This document shows, piece after piece, positions 13,449-23,508 of a DNA stretch of 57,431 bases; positions within the stretch are counted from its first letter, which is position 1; every line of letters begins with the position of its first letter. The notes below the pieces were generated by a model. That model was not told where the DNA came from and did no database searches. It was given only the letters and a program-made list of their open reading frames with translations. Origin of the DNA: Lachnospiraceae bacterium (GTDB taxonomy: Bacteria; Bacillota; Clostridia; Lachnospirales; Lachnospiraceae); assembly GCA_017469405.1 (NCBI GenBank), contig JAFUGL010000011.1, positions 1-57,431 on the forward strand. Direction: 5' to 3'. Both the position numbers and the translations under genes were made by a program.

Positions 13449-16085
13449 GTGGCAAAGCTTTCACCTATGATGGAGCAATATTTAGCAACTAAAGAGCAAT
13501 ACAAGGATTGTATATTGTTTTACAGATTGGGCGATTTTTATGAGATGTTTTTTGATGATGCACTTCTTGCATCTAAAGAGCTTGAGCTTACTCTGACCGG
13601 TAAGGACTGCGGCTTGGAGGAGCGTGCGCCTATGTGTGGTGTGCCTCATCATGCAGCTGATATATATATAAACCGTCTTATTGAAAAGGGATATAAGGTG
13701 GCAATCGGTGAGCAGGTTGAGGATCCGAAGCTTGCCAAAGGGCTTGTCAAAAGAGAGGTTATCCGTATAGTTACTCCGGGTACCAATATGTCACAGGAAA
13801 CCCTTGATGAGACAAAGAATAATTATCTTATGTGTATATCATATCATAATTTTAAGTATGGTATATCTGTCGCTGATTTATCTACAGGTGTATTTAAGAC
13901 GTGCACTATATCAAGTGCTGAAAAAGTAATTGATGAAATCAATAAATATCAGCCTTCGGAAATAATTTACCAGGATACATTTTTAAGCTCGGGAATTGAT
14001 ATAAGCTTAACTGTTGACAAGCTGAACATAGCTGTATCAGAGGCTCCGGAGCATTATTTTAATTATGATTCATGTGAAGATAATTTAAAGAGACATTTCA
14101 ATATATCATCTATATCAGGACTTGGATTAAATGATTTTCCTGAACTTGTGGTTTCCTCCGGTGCCATGCTTTTTTATCTATATGATACTCAGATGAGTTC
14201 ACTTAAGCACATTAATCATATCGAGATTTATTCAGTTGATTCATACATGATTATTGATTCTTCAACAAGAAGAAATCTTGAGCTCACAGAGACACTTCGC
14301 GATAAACAAAAGAAGGGTTCTTTGCTTTGGGTTTTGGATAAGACAAAGACCGCCATGGGTGCCCGTAAGCTTAGGGAGTTTATAGAACAGCCTTTGGTAG
14401 ATATAGATATGATAGAAAGACGTTTTGATGCTATAGAAGCACTCAATAATTCTCTTATTACAAGAGAAGAATTGAGAGAATATCTTAATTCTATCTATGA
14501 TCTGGAAAGACTTATGACAAGGATTTCTCTTAAGACTGCCAATCCGAGAGATATGCTTGCCTTCAAGAATTCAATTATTTATCTGCCGGATATAAAGCAT
14601 CTATTAAAGGAACTTGACTGCGATGTATTTAATGAAATCTATGGTGATATGGACGAGCTTACTGATCTTTATGAGCTTCTTGATGCAGCCATAGTTGAAG
14701 AGCCTCCTATAGCCATAAAAGAGGGCGGAATCTTTAAATCAGGCTATATGGAAGAAATTGACAGACTCAAGGTTGCTAAAAGTGAATGTAAAAACTGGCT
14801 TGCAGAACTTGAGGATGCAGAGCGTGAGGCTACGGGAATTAAGAATCTTAGAATTAAATATAATAAGGTGTTCGGCTATTATTTTGAAGTTACCAATTCC
14901 TTTAAAAATATGGTACCTGAATACTTTATCAGAAAACAGACCTTAACAAATGCTGAAAGATATACAACGGATAAACTTGATGATTTATCAAATACAATAC
15001 TTGGTGCAGAGGATAAGCTTTTTGCTTTAGAGTATGAAACATATGTGGCACTTCGTGATAAAATAGGTGAGGCTATAACAAGAGTTCAGAAAACCGCACA
15101 TTATATAGCCGAAATAGATGCATTTGCATCTCTTTCCTATGTAGCGGAGAAGAATAATTATGTCAGACCGTCGCTAAATGACAAAGGTATAATAGATATT
15201 AAAAACGGCAGACATCCTGTAGTTGAGAAGGTTTTAGGCAATGATATGTTTGTTTCAAATGATACATATCTTGATAATGATGATAACCGTATATCAATTA
15301 TTACAGGACCAAATATGGCAGGTAAATCGACATATATGAGACAGACTGCGCTTATAGTGCTTATGGCACAGCTTGGTTCATTTGTTCCTGCGGATTCAGC
15401 AGATATTGGTATTGTTGACAGGATATTTACCAGAGTCGGTGCGTCGGATGACCTTGCTTCCGGTCAGTCTACATTTATGATAGAAATGAATGAGGTTGCA
15501 AATATCCTTAGAAATGCCACTAAGGACAGCTTACTTATTCTTGACGAGATAGGTCGTGGAACATCAACCTTTGATGGTTTAAGCATAGCCTGGGCTGTAG
15601 TTGAATATATAGCCAACACGGAGCTTCTCGGTGCAAAAACCTTATTTGCGACACATTATCATGAACTTACAGAGCTTGAGGGTAAGCTTTCATCTGTAAA
15701 TAATTATTGTATAGCTATTAAAGAAAAGGGTGATGATATAGTATTCTTGCGTAAAATCATAAAGGGCGGTGCTGACAGAAGTTACGGAATACAGGTTGCA
15801 AGACTTGCCGGTGTGCCGGATATGGTTCTTAAGCGTGCAGGAGAGATATGTAATCAGCTCATAGCTTCGGATATAGCTAATCAGGTTAAAAATATAGATG
15901 TAGAAGGAAGTTATGATAATCTTAAAAATAAGTCAAAAAATGAAGCTTACGAGCAGATGTCGCTTTTTAGTGTTAATGCCGAAGCAGAGGTTATAGATGA
16001 GATTAAAGCTATGGATTTAAATAATTTAACACCTATAAATGCCATGCTTTATTTACAGGATTTACAGAAAAAATTGCGGGGATAA
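13449..16085 (+). CDS. mutS: DNA mismatch repair protein MutS
   Basis: An 878-aa MutS. The mismatch-reading F-Y-E motif is at residues 30-32 (GDFYEMF), the central lever and clamp domains are intact, Walker A GPNMAGKST is at 620-628, Walker B is LLILDEIGRGTSTFDG, and a FATHYHEL segment is present. The C-terminal helix-turn-helix region ends normally. GTG start at 13449 with AAAGGAGG 8 nt upstream, right after miaB. It works with MutL downstream in replication-error repair. Confidence 0.97.
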   Translation: MAKLSPMMEQYLATKEQYKDCILFYRLGDFYEMFFDDALLASKELELTLTGKDCGLEERAPMCGVPHHAADIYINRLIEKGYKVAIGEQVEDPKLAKGLVKREVIRIVTPGTNMSQETLDETKNNYLMCISYHNFKYGISVADLSTGVFKTCTISSAEKVIDEINKYQPSEIIYQDTFLSSGIDISLTVDKLNIAVSEAPEHYFNYDSCEDNLKRHFNISSISGLGLNDFPELVVSSGAMLFYLYDTQMSSLKHINHIEIYSVDSYMIIDSSTRRNLELTETLRDKQKKGSLLWVLDKTKTAMGARKLREFIEQPLVDIDMIERRFDAIEALNNSLITREELREYLNSIYDLERLMTRISLKTANPRDMLAFKNSIIYLPDIKHLLKELDCDVFNEIYGDMDELTDLYELLDAAIVEEPPIAIKEGGIFKSGYMEEIDRLKVAKSECKNWLAELEDAEREATGIKNLRIKYNKVFGYYFEVTNSFKNMVPEYFIRKQTLTNAERYTTDKLDDLSNTILGAEDKLFALEYETYVALRDKIGEAITRVQKTAHYIAEIDAFASLSYVAEKNNYVRPSLNDKGIIDIKNGRHPVVEKVLGNDMFVSNDTYLDNDDNRISIITGPNMAGKSTYMRQTALIVLMAQLGSFVPADSADIGIVDRIFTRVGASDDLASGQSTFMIEMNEVANILRNATKDSLLILDEIGRGTSTFDGLSIAWAVVEYIANTELLGAKTLFATHYHELTELEGKLSSVNNYCIAIKEKGDDIVFLRKIIKGGADRSYGIQVARLAGVPDMVLKRAGEICNQLIASDIANQVKNIDVEGSYDNLKNKSKNEAYEQMSLFSVNAEAEVIDEIKAMDLNNLTPINAMLYLQDLQKKLRG

Positions 16086-16095
16086 AATAAATACC

Positions 16096-16144
16096 TGAAC
16101 CGAAAAGCAAAGCAGAAATAATAAAGTGAATGTTTGCCGGTTCA
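16096..16144 (+). promoter_or_regulatory. Bulged hairpin between mutS and mutL
   Basis: TGAACCG (16096-16102) pairs with CGGTTCA (16138-16144), and GCAAA (16107-16111) pairs with TTTGC (16133-16137), leaving a 4-nt bulge and a 21-nt loop. There is no T run, so it is more likely an mRNA stability or translation element than a terminator. Confidence 0.45.
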
Positions 16145-16163
16145 ATGAAAGGAAAATTTTATC

Positions 16164-18311
16164 ATGATAAGACTTCTTGAAAAAAATGTAGTTGATAAGA
16201 TTGCGGCAGGTGAGGTTATTGAACGACCTTCATCTGTGGTAAAGGAGCTTTTGGAAAATTCAATAGATGCCGGTGCAAAAGATATTACGGTTGAGATAAA
16301 GGATGGTGGTACTTCCTTTATAAGAGTAACCGACAATGGCTGCGGTATACCTAAAGAAGAGGTAAGAACCGCATATATGAGACATGCAACCAGCAAAATT
16401 GAAAATGAGGATGATTTATCGCGTATTTCATCTCTTGGTTTCAGAGGTGAGGCTTTATCGACCATAGCTGCAGTTGCACAGACAGAGATGATTACCAAGA
16501 CATCCGATTCCCTAACAGGAATTAAATATGTTATCCACGGTGGAGTAGAGGTTGAATATAAGGAGGTAGGTGTTCCGGATGGTACAACGATAGTTGTCAG
16601 AAATCTGTTTTTTAATACACCTGCCAGAAAAAAATTCTTGAAAACAGCTATGACAGAGGGCTCATATATTAATGATCTGGTATTAAAGCTTGCTCTCAGT
16701 CATCCTGAAATATCATTTAAGTTTATAACTAACGGTAAAACTAACATATCCACATCGGGAAATGGCAATATAAAGGATAATATATACCAACTTTTCGGAC
16801 GTGATATAAGTAATAATCTTATGCCGATAGAGTATGACGGTGATAATATTAAAATAAGCGGTTATGTTGGAAAACCATTTATTTCACGCGGTAACAGAGG
16901 CTTTGAAAACTATTTTATTAATAACAGATATATTAAGAGTAATATTATAAATCGTGCCATAGAAGAAGGCTATAAAACCTTTGTTATGCAGCACAGATTT
17001 CCTTTTACGGTTATTTACATCGAGCTTCCAAAGGATAAGATAGATGTAAATGTTCATCCGACCAAGATGGAATTCAAATACGATAATGAAAGAGAGCTTT
17101 TTGAGGTTATTACCAAATCAGTCCGCGAGGCTCTTTTACAGACGGATCTGATTCCGAAGGCTGATTATAATGAGAACGAAAAAAAGCGTGACAAGGTTCT
17201 TGGCGCAGGAGCTGATATTGTTAAAAACGCTCCAAAGCCTGCTGAACCTTTTGAAGAAAAACGTACATATATAGAAAGTCAGAACAAAGTTACCAATGCT
17301 TCCAATGCATATAAAAGCTTCTCTAATACTGATATAAAGACTGATGATGAAAAAAGCAAAGTTATTTATGAAAGTGATAAGAAGGAAGATAATAAATCCG
17401 TCAATGAAGAATCAGGTACTGTTTCTGATACCATAAAACCATCACCGGTTGAGAAGGTTAAAAATTACGGTTCTTCCTATAACATACTTAATTCCTTAAA
17501 GGAAGCTGAGCCGGATGAACCAATATATAATATGTTAAATGATAAGGGTGTGGCTTATCAGACAACCGGGCAAGGTAAATCTGAGCAGAATAATATATAT
17601 TCAAAAGCCATGGAAGATATTCAAGCTGATGAAAAGCGTGCAAAGGCCTTTGAAACCTATGACAGCAATAAAATGCCTAAAAGACCGGAGCAGATGGCAT
17701 TTGAAAATGATGATTTTATAAGCAAACAGGCCAGAGCAAAGCATAGACTTATCGGTCAGGTGTTTGGTACTTACTGGCTTATGGAATATGAAGATAAGCT
17801 TTATATAATGGATCAACATGCTGCACATGAGAAGGTAAATTATGAAAGACTTATACATAATCTAAATACCAAGCAGATTTTATCACAGCAGCTTATGCCG
17901 CCGATGGTAATTACAGTTACATATGCAGAAAGACAGGCTATACTTGATAACTATGATTTGTTTATGAAGATAGGTTATGATATCGTTGAGTTTGGTGGAA
18001 ATGAGTTTAAGATAAATGCTGTTCCGTCGAATCTTTTCGGACTTCACGGAAGAGAGATGTTTATGGAGTTTGTAGGCTCACTCATTAATAATGCAGGATA
18101 TATGTCCAATGATGTTTTTGTAAGCAAGCTTGCTACCATGGCTTGCAAGGCGGCAATCAAGGGCAATACACCTATTACTTTTCAGGAGGCTGATGCGTTA
18201 ATTGATGAGCTGCTCGAGCTTGAAAATCCATATACCTGTCCTCATGGAAGACCTACAATTATTTCAATGAGCCAGACTGAACTTGATAAGAAGTTCAAGA
18301 GAATTGTATAA
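16164..18311 (+). CDS. mutL: DNA mismatch repair endonuclease MutL
   Basis: A 715-aa MutL. The N-terminal GHKL ATPase has KIAAGEVIERPSSVVKELLENSIDAG, VTDNGCGI and SLGFRGEAL. A low-complexity linker spans about 335-525. The C-terminal dimerisation domain carries the endonuclease metal motif DQHAAHEKVNYE at 550-561 and CPHGRPT near the end. The DQHA motif indicates a nicking-type MutL, as expected in organisms without MutH. AAAGGAA lies before the ATG. Confidence 0.96.
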   Translation: MIRLLEKNVVDKIAAGEVIERPSSVVKELLENSIDAGAKDITVEIKDGGTSFIRVTDNGCGIPKEEVRTAYMRHATSKIENEDDLSRISSLGFRGEALSTIAAVAQTEMITKTSDSLTGIKYVIHGGVEVEYKEVGVPDGTTIVVRNLFFNTPARKKFLKTAMTEGSYINDLVLKLALSHPEISFKFITNGKTNISTSGNGNIKDNIYQLFGRDISNNLMPIEYDGDNIKISGYVGKPFISRGNRGFENYFINNRYIKSNIINRAIEEGYKTFVMQHRFPFTVIYIELPKDKIDVNVHPTKMEFKYDNERELFEVITKSVREALLQTDLIPKADYNENEKKRDKVLGAGADIVKNAPKPAEPFEEKRTYIESQNKVTNASNAYKSFSNTDIKTDDEKSKVIYESDKKEDNKSVNEESGTVSDTIKPSPVEKVKNYGSSYNILNSLKEAEPDEPIYNMLNDKGVAYQTTGQGKSEQNNIYSKAMEDIQADEKRAKAFETYDSNKMPKRPEQMAFENDDFISKQARAKHRLIGQVFGTYWLMEYEDKLYIMDQHAAHEKVNYERLIHNLNTKQILSQQLMPPMVITVTYAERQAILDNYDLFMKIGYDIVEFGGNEFKINAVPSNLFGLHGREMFMEFVGSLINNAGYMSNDVFVSKLATMACKAAIKGNTPITFQEADALIDELLELENPYTCPHGRPTIISMSQTELDKKFKRIV

Positions 18312-18386
18312 AAGTCATAAAATTGATATAATCTGCTAATTAATTATTATATTATAAGTAAAATAATTTAAACTTAGGAGGTTACT

Positions 18387-19412
18387 ATGAAAGAATTTGC
18401 AGGCTATGAAAAGGGAGTGAATTTTGGCGGTTGGTTTTCACAGTGTGATTATTCAAAGGATAGATTTGATAATTTTATAACCGAGAAGGACTTTAAAAAG
18501 GTTTCGGATTGGGGACTTGATCATGTAAGAATTCCAATTGATTATAACTTGGTTGAGGATGAGGAAGGAAACTATCTTGAATCAGGTATCGCTTATATAC
18601 AAAACGCCATAGATTTGTGTGAAAAATATGGATTAAATATGATTTTGGATGTACATAAGACATTAGGATTTTCCTTTGATAACGGAGAAAATGAAGAAGG
18701 CTTTTTTGAAAGTGATGAGCTTCAGGAGCATTTTTATAAGTTGTGGGAGATGCTTGCAGGTAATTTTGGTAAATATCATAAAAGAGTTGCATTTGAACTC
18801 TTAAATGAAGTAACTGATAAGGCGTTTTCGGATAAGTGGAATGATATCGCTTTAAACTGCATTAAGAGAATAAGAGCTATCTGCCCTGATGTTTATATTC
18901 TGGTAGGAGGCTATTGGAATAACAGCATCGAAGCAATTAAAGATATTGCCATGCCTTATGATGATAAAATAGTATATAATTTTCACTGCTATGAGCCTCT
19001 TATATTCACACATCAGGGGGCTTACTGGATACCGGATATGCCGTCGGATTTAAGACTTAATTATCCTGATACGGTTGAAAACTATAAGAAAGAACATGCC
19101 AAGATAGCATCAAGCAGTCTGTCAATATATGACTTCCTTAAAACTGAAAATGCAGATGTTTCATTGTTTGAAGAGCTTTTTGCTGAAGCTATAAAGATTG
19201 CTGAAGAAAGAAATGTGGCTCTTTATTGTGGTGAATACGGAGTTATTAATCTTGCAGACACAGATAGTACATTGAAATGGTTTAAGGATATAAACTCAGT
19301 TTTCGAAAAGTACGGAATCGGTCGTGCTGCTTGGAGCTTTAAAGAGATGGATTTTGGACTTGATGATGAGCATATGAAGCCTATTATTGACGAGGTTGTA
19401 AAATATTTGTAA
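18387..19412 (+). CDS. Glycoside hydrolase family 5, probably intracellular
   Basis: A 341-aa GH5 (cellulase-superfamily) TIM barrel. HVRIP is at 46-50, the acid/base Glu141 is in FELLNE, YNFHCYEP is at 197-204, and the nucleophile Glu283 is in YCGEYG. There is no signal peptide or binding module, so it probably acts in the cytoplasm on imported beta-glucan or mannan oligosaccharides; the substrate is not readable. AGGAGG precedes the ATG. It sits oddly between mutL and miaA with its own upstream AT-rich gap (TTGATA and TATATT-like elements) and a terminator after it. Confidence 0.92.
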   Translation: MKEFAGYEKGVNFGGWFSQCDYSKDRFDNFITEKDFKKVSDWGLDHVRIPIDYNLVEDEEGNYLESGIAYIQNAIDLCEKYGLNMILDVHKTLGFSFDNGENEEGFFESDELQEHFYKLWEMLAGNFGKYHKRVAFELLNEVTDKAFSDKWNDIALNCIKRIRAICPDVYILVGGYWNNSIEAIKDIAMPYDDKIVYNFHCYEPLIFTHQGAYWIPDMPSDLRLNYPDTVENYKKEHAKIASSSLSIYDFLKTENADVSLFEELFAEAIKIAEERNVALYCGEYGVINLADTDSTLKWFKDINSVFEKYGIGRAAWSFKEMDFGLDDEHMKPIIDEVVKYL

Positions 19413-19428
19413 ATGTTGTACAATGTGG

Positions 19429-19460
19429 TGTGTCAACGGAAATGTCCGTTGACACATTTT
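19429..19460 (+). terminator. Terminator after the GH5 gene
   Basis: A perfect 12-bp stem (19429-19440 with 19445-19456), a 4-nt loop, then TTTTATATTTT. It overlaps the leader of miaA. Confidence 0.85.
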
Positions 19461-19478
19461 ATATTTTATGGAGTAATT

Positions 19479-20423
19479 ATGAAAGATAGTTTGATAATTT
19501 TAACCGGTCCTACCGCAGTAGGAAAGACGGATTTATCAATTAAATTAGCAAAGGCTGTGCAGGGTGAGATTATCTCGGCTGATTCTATTCAGGTATATAA
19601 ATATATGGATATAGGGTCGGCAAAAATTACACAAAAAGAGATGCAGGGAGTACCGCATCATCTGATTGATGTGTTAAACCCTAACGAGGATTTTAACGTT
19701 GTATTGTTTAAGAATATGGCAAATAAAGCAATAAATGAAATATTGGACCGGGGACATATCCCGATAATAACAGGTGGAACCGGTTTTTATATTCAGGCAG
19801 TTTTATATGATATTGACTTTAAGGAAAATGAAGATGATGGTTACAGAAGTTCTTTAGAAAAGCTTTTGGAGGAAAAGGGAGCCGTATATCTTCATGATAT
19901 GCTTAAGGAAATTGATGAAAAATCAGCCAAGGATATACATTTTAATAATGCTAAAAAGGTTATAAGAGCTCTTGAATATTATCACCAGACAGGTGAAAAA
20001 ATATCAGAACATAATGAGATGGAGCGTGCAAAAAGCTCACCGTATAATTTTGCTTATTTTGTCCTTAATTGTGAAAGGGCAAAGCTTTATCAAAGAATTG
20101 AAAAAAGGGTCGATATAATGCTTGAACAAGGGCTTGTCGATGAGGTGAAAAATCTTATAGATAAGTATAAGCTTACCGCTGATATGGTATCCATGCAGGG
20201 ACTTGGATATAAAGAGATTTATTCTTATCTGATGGGAGAGATAAGCCTTGATGAGGCGGTTTATATATTAAAGAGAGATACAAGACATTTTGCCAAAAGG
20301 CAGCTTACATGGTTCAGACGTGAAAAAGAGGTTACATGGGTTGATAAGGATTTTTATGACACGGATGAAAAGTGTCTTGAGTATATGTTAAGAGTTTTAA
20401 AAGATAAAAATATAATTTTATAA
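19479..20423 (+). CDS. miaA: tRNA dimethylallyltransferase MiaA
   Basis: A 314-aa enzyme that adds the dimethylallyl group to A37 of UNN-decoding tRNAs, making i6A, the substrate of MiaB. P-loop GPTAVGKTDLS at about residues 9-19, DSIQVYKYMDIGSAK, VPHHLIDV, and a C-terminal RRxxW-type FAKRQLTWFR. Start at 19479 (MKDS) with ATGGAG 5 nt upstream; a longer frame from 19413 runs through the terminator and is rejected. Confidence 0.96.
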   Translation: MKDSLIILTGPTAVGKTDLSIKLAKAVQGEIISADSIQVYKYMDIGSAKITQKEMQGVPHHLIDVLNPNEDFNVVLFKNMANKAINEILDRGHIPIITGGTGFYIQAVLYDIDFKENEDDGYRSSLEKLLEEKGAVYLHDMLKEIDEKSAKDIHFNNAKKVIRALEYYHQTGEKISEHNEMERAKSSPYNFAYFVLNCERAKLYQRIEKRVDIMLEQGLVDEVKNLIDKYKLTADMVSMQGLGYKEIYSYLMGEISLDEAVYILKRDTRHFAKRQLTWFRREKEVTWVDKDFYDTDEKCLEYMLRVLKDKNIIL

Positions 20424-20524
20424 AATAAATTTAAAAGATATTTATTTTATTTAAAATCACATTTGAATTAACTATAAAAATATTATGTAAACAGAATGTA
20501 AAATTATTAATTTGGAGTGGAAAA

Positions 20525-21835
20525 ATGAACAATAATCAAAGTGATAAAAATTTAAGTGATTTAAAAAAATACTACCTTGAGCTTGGAATTGATGAAAGGG
20601 TTTATGACTTTTGCAGTGACATAGAATTATCACTTAAGGAAAGATTTGAAAGAATAGATAAAACTGCCGAGCAAAACCAGATTAAGGTTATTAAAGCCAT
20701 GCAGGAGGCTAAATTTGCAGAAGCTCATTTAAATGGAACAACAGGATATGGGTATAATGATATCGGAAGGGATGCAATTGAGGAGGTTTATGCTCATATT
20801 TTTAAAACAGAGGATGCCCTTGTAAGACAGCAGATTACCTGCGGAACACATGCATTAACCATTGCTTTGTCCGGTAATTTAAGACCCGGAGATGAAATCC
20901 TTTCACCCTGTGGCAAGGTTTACGATACGCTTGAGGGTGTGATTGGTGTAAGAGAGTCTAAAGGCTCATTGGCAGAGTTTGGAATAACCTATAAGCAGGT
21001 TGATTTACTTCCTGATGGAAGTTTTGATTATGATAATATTAAAAAGAGTATAAATGAACATACCAGGCTGATAGAAATTCAGCGTTCAAAGGGCTATGAT
21101 ACAAGACATACACTTTCTGTTGCTGAAATAGGCGATATTATAAGCTTTATCAAGAATATTAAACCGGATGTTATATGTATGGTTGATAATTGCTACGGAG
21201 AATTTGTTGAAACAATTGAGCCTTCAGAAGTTGGAGCGGATATGGTTGTCGGTTCACTGATTAAGAATCCGGGTGGCGGACTTGCTCCTATTGGCGGATA
21301 TATCTGTGGAACAAAGGAATGTATCGAAAACTGTGCATACAGATTAACAAGTCCCGGACTTGGAAAGGAAGTCGGAGCTTCACTGGGAGTTACAAGAAGT
21401 ATCGCACAGGGTATATTTATGGCGCCTACAGTTACCGCATCTGCATTAAAGGGCGCGGTATTTGCTGCAAATGTATATGAAAAGCTTGGTTTTAAGGCTG
21501 TTCCTGATGCAACAGAGGAAAGATATGATATAATTCAGGCTATAGAATTCGGTAAGCCTGAACTTATACAGGCATTTTGTGAAGGTATACAGGCTGCTGC
21601 ACCTGTTGACAGCTTTGTGACACCGGTTCCATGGGATATGCCGGGGTATGACAGTCAGGTAATTATGGCTGCCGGAGCATTTGTTTCAGGTGCATCCATT
21701 GAACTTAGTGCTGATGCTCCTATGAAGGAGCCTTATGCCGTATATTTTCAGGGAGGTCTTACCTATCCTCATGCTAAGTTTGGAATTATGATGTCTCTTC
21801 AAAAAATGATGGAAAAAGGGCTTGTTTTGTGTTAA
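20525..21835 (+). CDS. ynbB: PLP-dependent methionine gamma-lyase/aluminium-resistance family protein
   Basis: A 436-aa fold-type I PLP enzyme of the family annotated as methionine gamma-lyase-like or 'aluminium resistance'. It has GTTGYGYNDIGRDAIEEVYA, RQQITCGTHALTIAL, VDNCYGEFVE and the PLP Lys in GSLIKNPGGG. Bacillus ynbB also lies near miaA, so this neighbourhood is conserved. The true substrate is not established. GGAG precedes the ATG. Confidence 0.88.
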   Translation: MNNNQSDKNLSDLKKYYLELGIDERVYDFCSDIELSLKERFERIDKTAEQNQIKVIKAMQEAKFAEAHLNGTTGYGYNDIGRDAIEEVYAHIFKTEDALVRQQITCGTHALTIALSGNLRPGDEILSPCGKVYDTLEGVIGVRESKGSLAEFGITYKQVDLLPDGSFDYDNIKKSINEHTRLIEIQRSKGYDTRHTLSVAEIGDIISFIKNIKPDVICMVDNCYGEFVETIEPSEVGADMVVGSLIKNPGGGLAPIGGYICGTKECIENCAYRLTSPGLGKEVGASLGVTRSIAQGIFMAPTVTASALKGAVFAANVYEKLGFKAVPDATEERYDIIQAIEFGKPELIQAFCEGIQAAAPVDSFVTPVPWDMPGYDSQVIMAAGAFVSGASIELSADAPMKEPYAVYFQGGLTYPHAKFGIMMSLQKMMEKGLVLC

Positions 21836-21896
21836 AATAATAGATTGAGAATTGTTATCTCTATGCACTCCGGAGAGGTGAAAGGGAGATGACATA

Positions 21897-22586
21897 ATGA
21901 GTAATTTAATAAAAGATATCGCAAGCTGCGAAAGACCTTACGAAAAAGCAATTCTTTATGGGATTGATTCGCTTACTGATGCTGAGCTTTTGGCTGTTAT
22001 ACTTAGAACCGGGACAAATAAAGAAAGCTCTATTGACCTTGCAAATAAGATATTAAATGGACATAATGTTCATAAAGGACTCAATGGATTATTTTTTATG
22101 AACAGAAATGATTTACTTGATATAAAGGGAATCGGAGATACAAAAGCAACGCAGCTGTTGGCAGTAACAGAGCTTAGCAAAAGAATAAATGAGTCTAAGC
22201 TTAGAAAGGATCTATGTTTTAACAACCCGGATGCAATTGCAGCATATTATATGGAAAAATGCAAGTATCTTACAAAAGAAAGAGTTTATCTAATGCTTTT
22301 TTCCAATTCTCATATGTTAATAAAAGAAATGATCCTTTCAGAAGGTACAGTCAGTTCTTCTTCGATATCACCCAGAGAAATTTTAATTGAAGCTTTAAGA
22401 TATGAAGCTGTTAATTTCATTCTTGTACATAACCATCCTTCAGGCTTGCCTGAACCAAGTAATTCAGATATAGCAGCTACAATAAAAATAAAAGAAGCTG
22501 CTAAAATTATGGATTTAAATTTATCAGACCATATAATTGTCGGAAATGACTGTTATATCAGTCTGGCTGAAAGAGGAATTATCTGA
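21897..22586 (+). CDS. radC: RadC family JAMM-domain protein
   Basis: A 229-aa protein with an N-terminal helix-hairpin-helix part (LLDIKGIGDTKATQLLAVTEL) and a C-terminal JAMM/MPN metal motif (EAVNFILVHNHPSGLPEPSNSDI). RadC is not a confirmed repair enzyme despite its name. It ends with TGA overlapping the mreC start and is commonly found beside mre genes. Confidence 0.95.
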   Translation: MSNLIKDIASCERPYEKAILYGIDSLTDAELLAVILRTGTNKESSIDLANKILNGHNVHKGLNGLFFMNRNDLLDIKGIGDTKATQLLAVTELSKRINESKLRKDLCFNNPDAIAAYYMEKCKYLTKERVYLMLFSNSHMLIKEMILSEGTVSSSSISPREILIEALRYEAVNFILVHNHPSGLPEPSNSDIAATIKIKEAAKIMDLNLSDHIIVGNDCYISLAERGII

Positions 22587-23434
22587 TGAGATATGATAGA
22601 AAAAAAGATATAAGTCCAAAATACCTGCTCCTTGCACTTACAATAATTTGTGTTGCATTTATGATTATTTCTTTTTTTGCAGGGGATAAGATTGTATTTA
22701 TAAAAAAATATACCAATAAGGTTATTTCACCTATTCAACAGGGAATTAATAAAATTGGAGTGTGGACTGATTCAAAGCTTGAGAATTTGAAAGAAATTGA
22801 AGCTTTAAACAAAGAAAACGAAGAGCTTCAGGCACAAATAGATGAATATAAGGAACAAATTACAATTTATCAAAATAAGATGGCTGAGCTTGATGAACTT
22901 CGGGCGCTTTATGAACTGGATGAGTCATATCCTGACTACAATAAAACCGCAGCACATGTATTTGCCAAGGATTCAACATCATGGTTTTCAATCTTTTATA
23001 TAGATAAGGGTACCAATGACGGAATGTTTGTCGGAGCAAATGTTATGTGTCATGACGGACTGGCAGGAATAATAACAGAATGTTATGATGATTATTCAAA
23101 GGTCAGAGCGGTAATAGATGATAATTCCAATATAAGTGCCAAGATAATGCCTTCAAACGCATTATGCACGGTAGAAGGTAATCTTAACACATATCAGGAA
23201 GGCGTACTTGTTGTAAAAAATATAGATAAAGATGCTAAGATTACAGTAGGCGATAAGGTTGTTACATCACATATTTCAGAAAGATTTCATCAGGGTATTA
23301 CTGTTGGATACATTTCTGAAATCACATATGATACAAATAATCTTACCATCACTGCAACCATAACTCCGGCAGTTGATTTTAATAATATTTCCGATGTTCT
23401 GGTAATTACAGATAAGAAGCAAAATATTGACTGA
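22586..23434 (+). CDS. mreC: Rod-shape-determining protein MreC
   Basis: A 282-aa protein. One transmembrane helix (about residues 13-33), a coiled coil (NLKEIEALNKENEELQAQID onward, ~65-110), then the two beta-barrel domains (DKGTNDGMFVGANVM, DGLAGIITE). It links MreB filaments to the PBP2/RodA synthase outside the membrane. Start overlaps the radC stop by one base. mreB is not in this window. Confidence 0.94.
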   Translation: MRYDRKKDISPKYLLLALTIICVAFMIISFFAGDKIVFIKKYTNKVISPIQQGINKIGVWTDSKLENLKEIEALNKENEELQAQIDEYKEQITIYQNKMAELDELRALYELDESYPDYNKTAAHVFAKDSTSWFSIFYIDKGTNDGMFVGANVMCHDGLAGIITECYDDYSKVRAVIDDNSNISAKIMPSNALCTVEGNLNTYQEGVLVVKNIDKDAKITVGDKVVTSHISERFHQGITVGYISEITYDTNNLTITATITPAVDFNNISDVLVITDKKQNID

Positions 23435-23508
23435 TTACTTCATATTTGAATTTATTATATGATTTGATTTTTTATAGATTGCATTTTGTTATATTAATGG
23501 AGGCAATA

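Noticed and set aside
20412-20460. Terminator after miaA
   Set aside because: The only possible stem consists entirely of A-T pairs; too weak to call.
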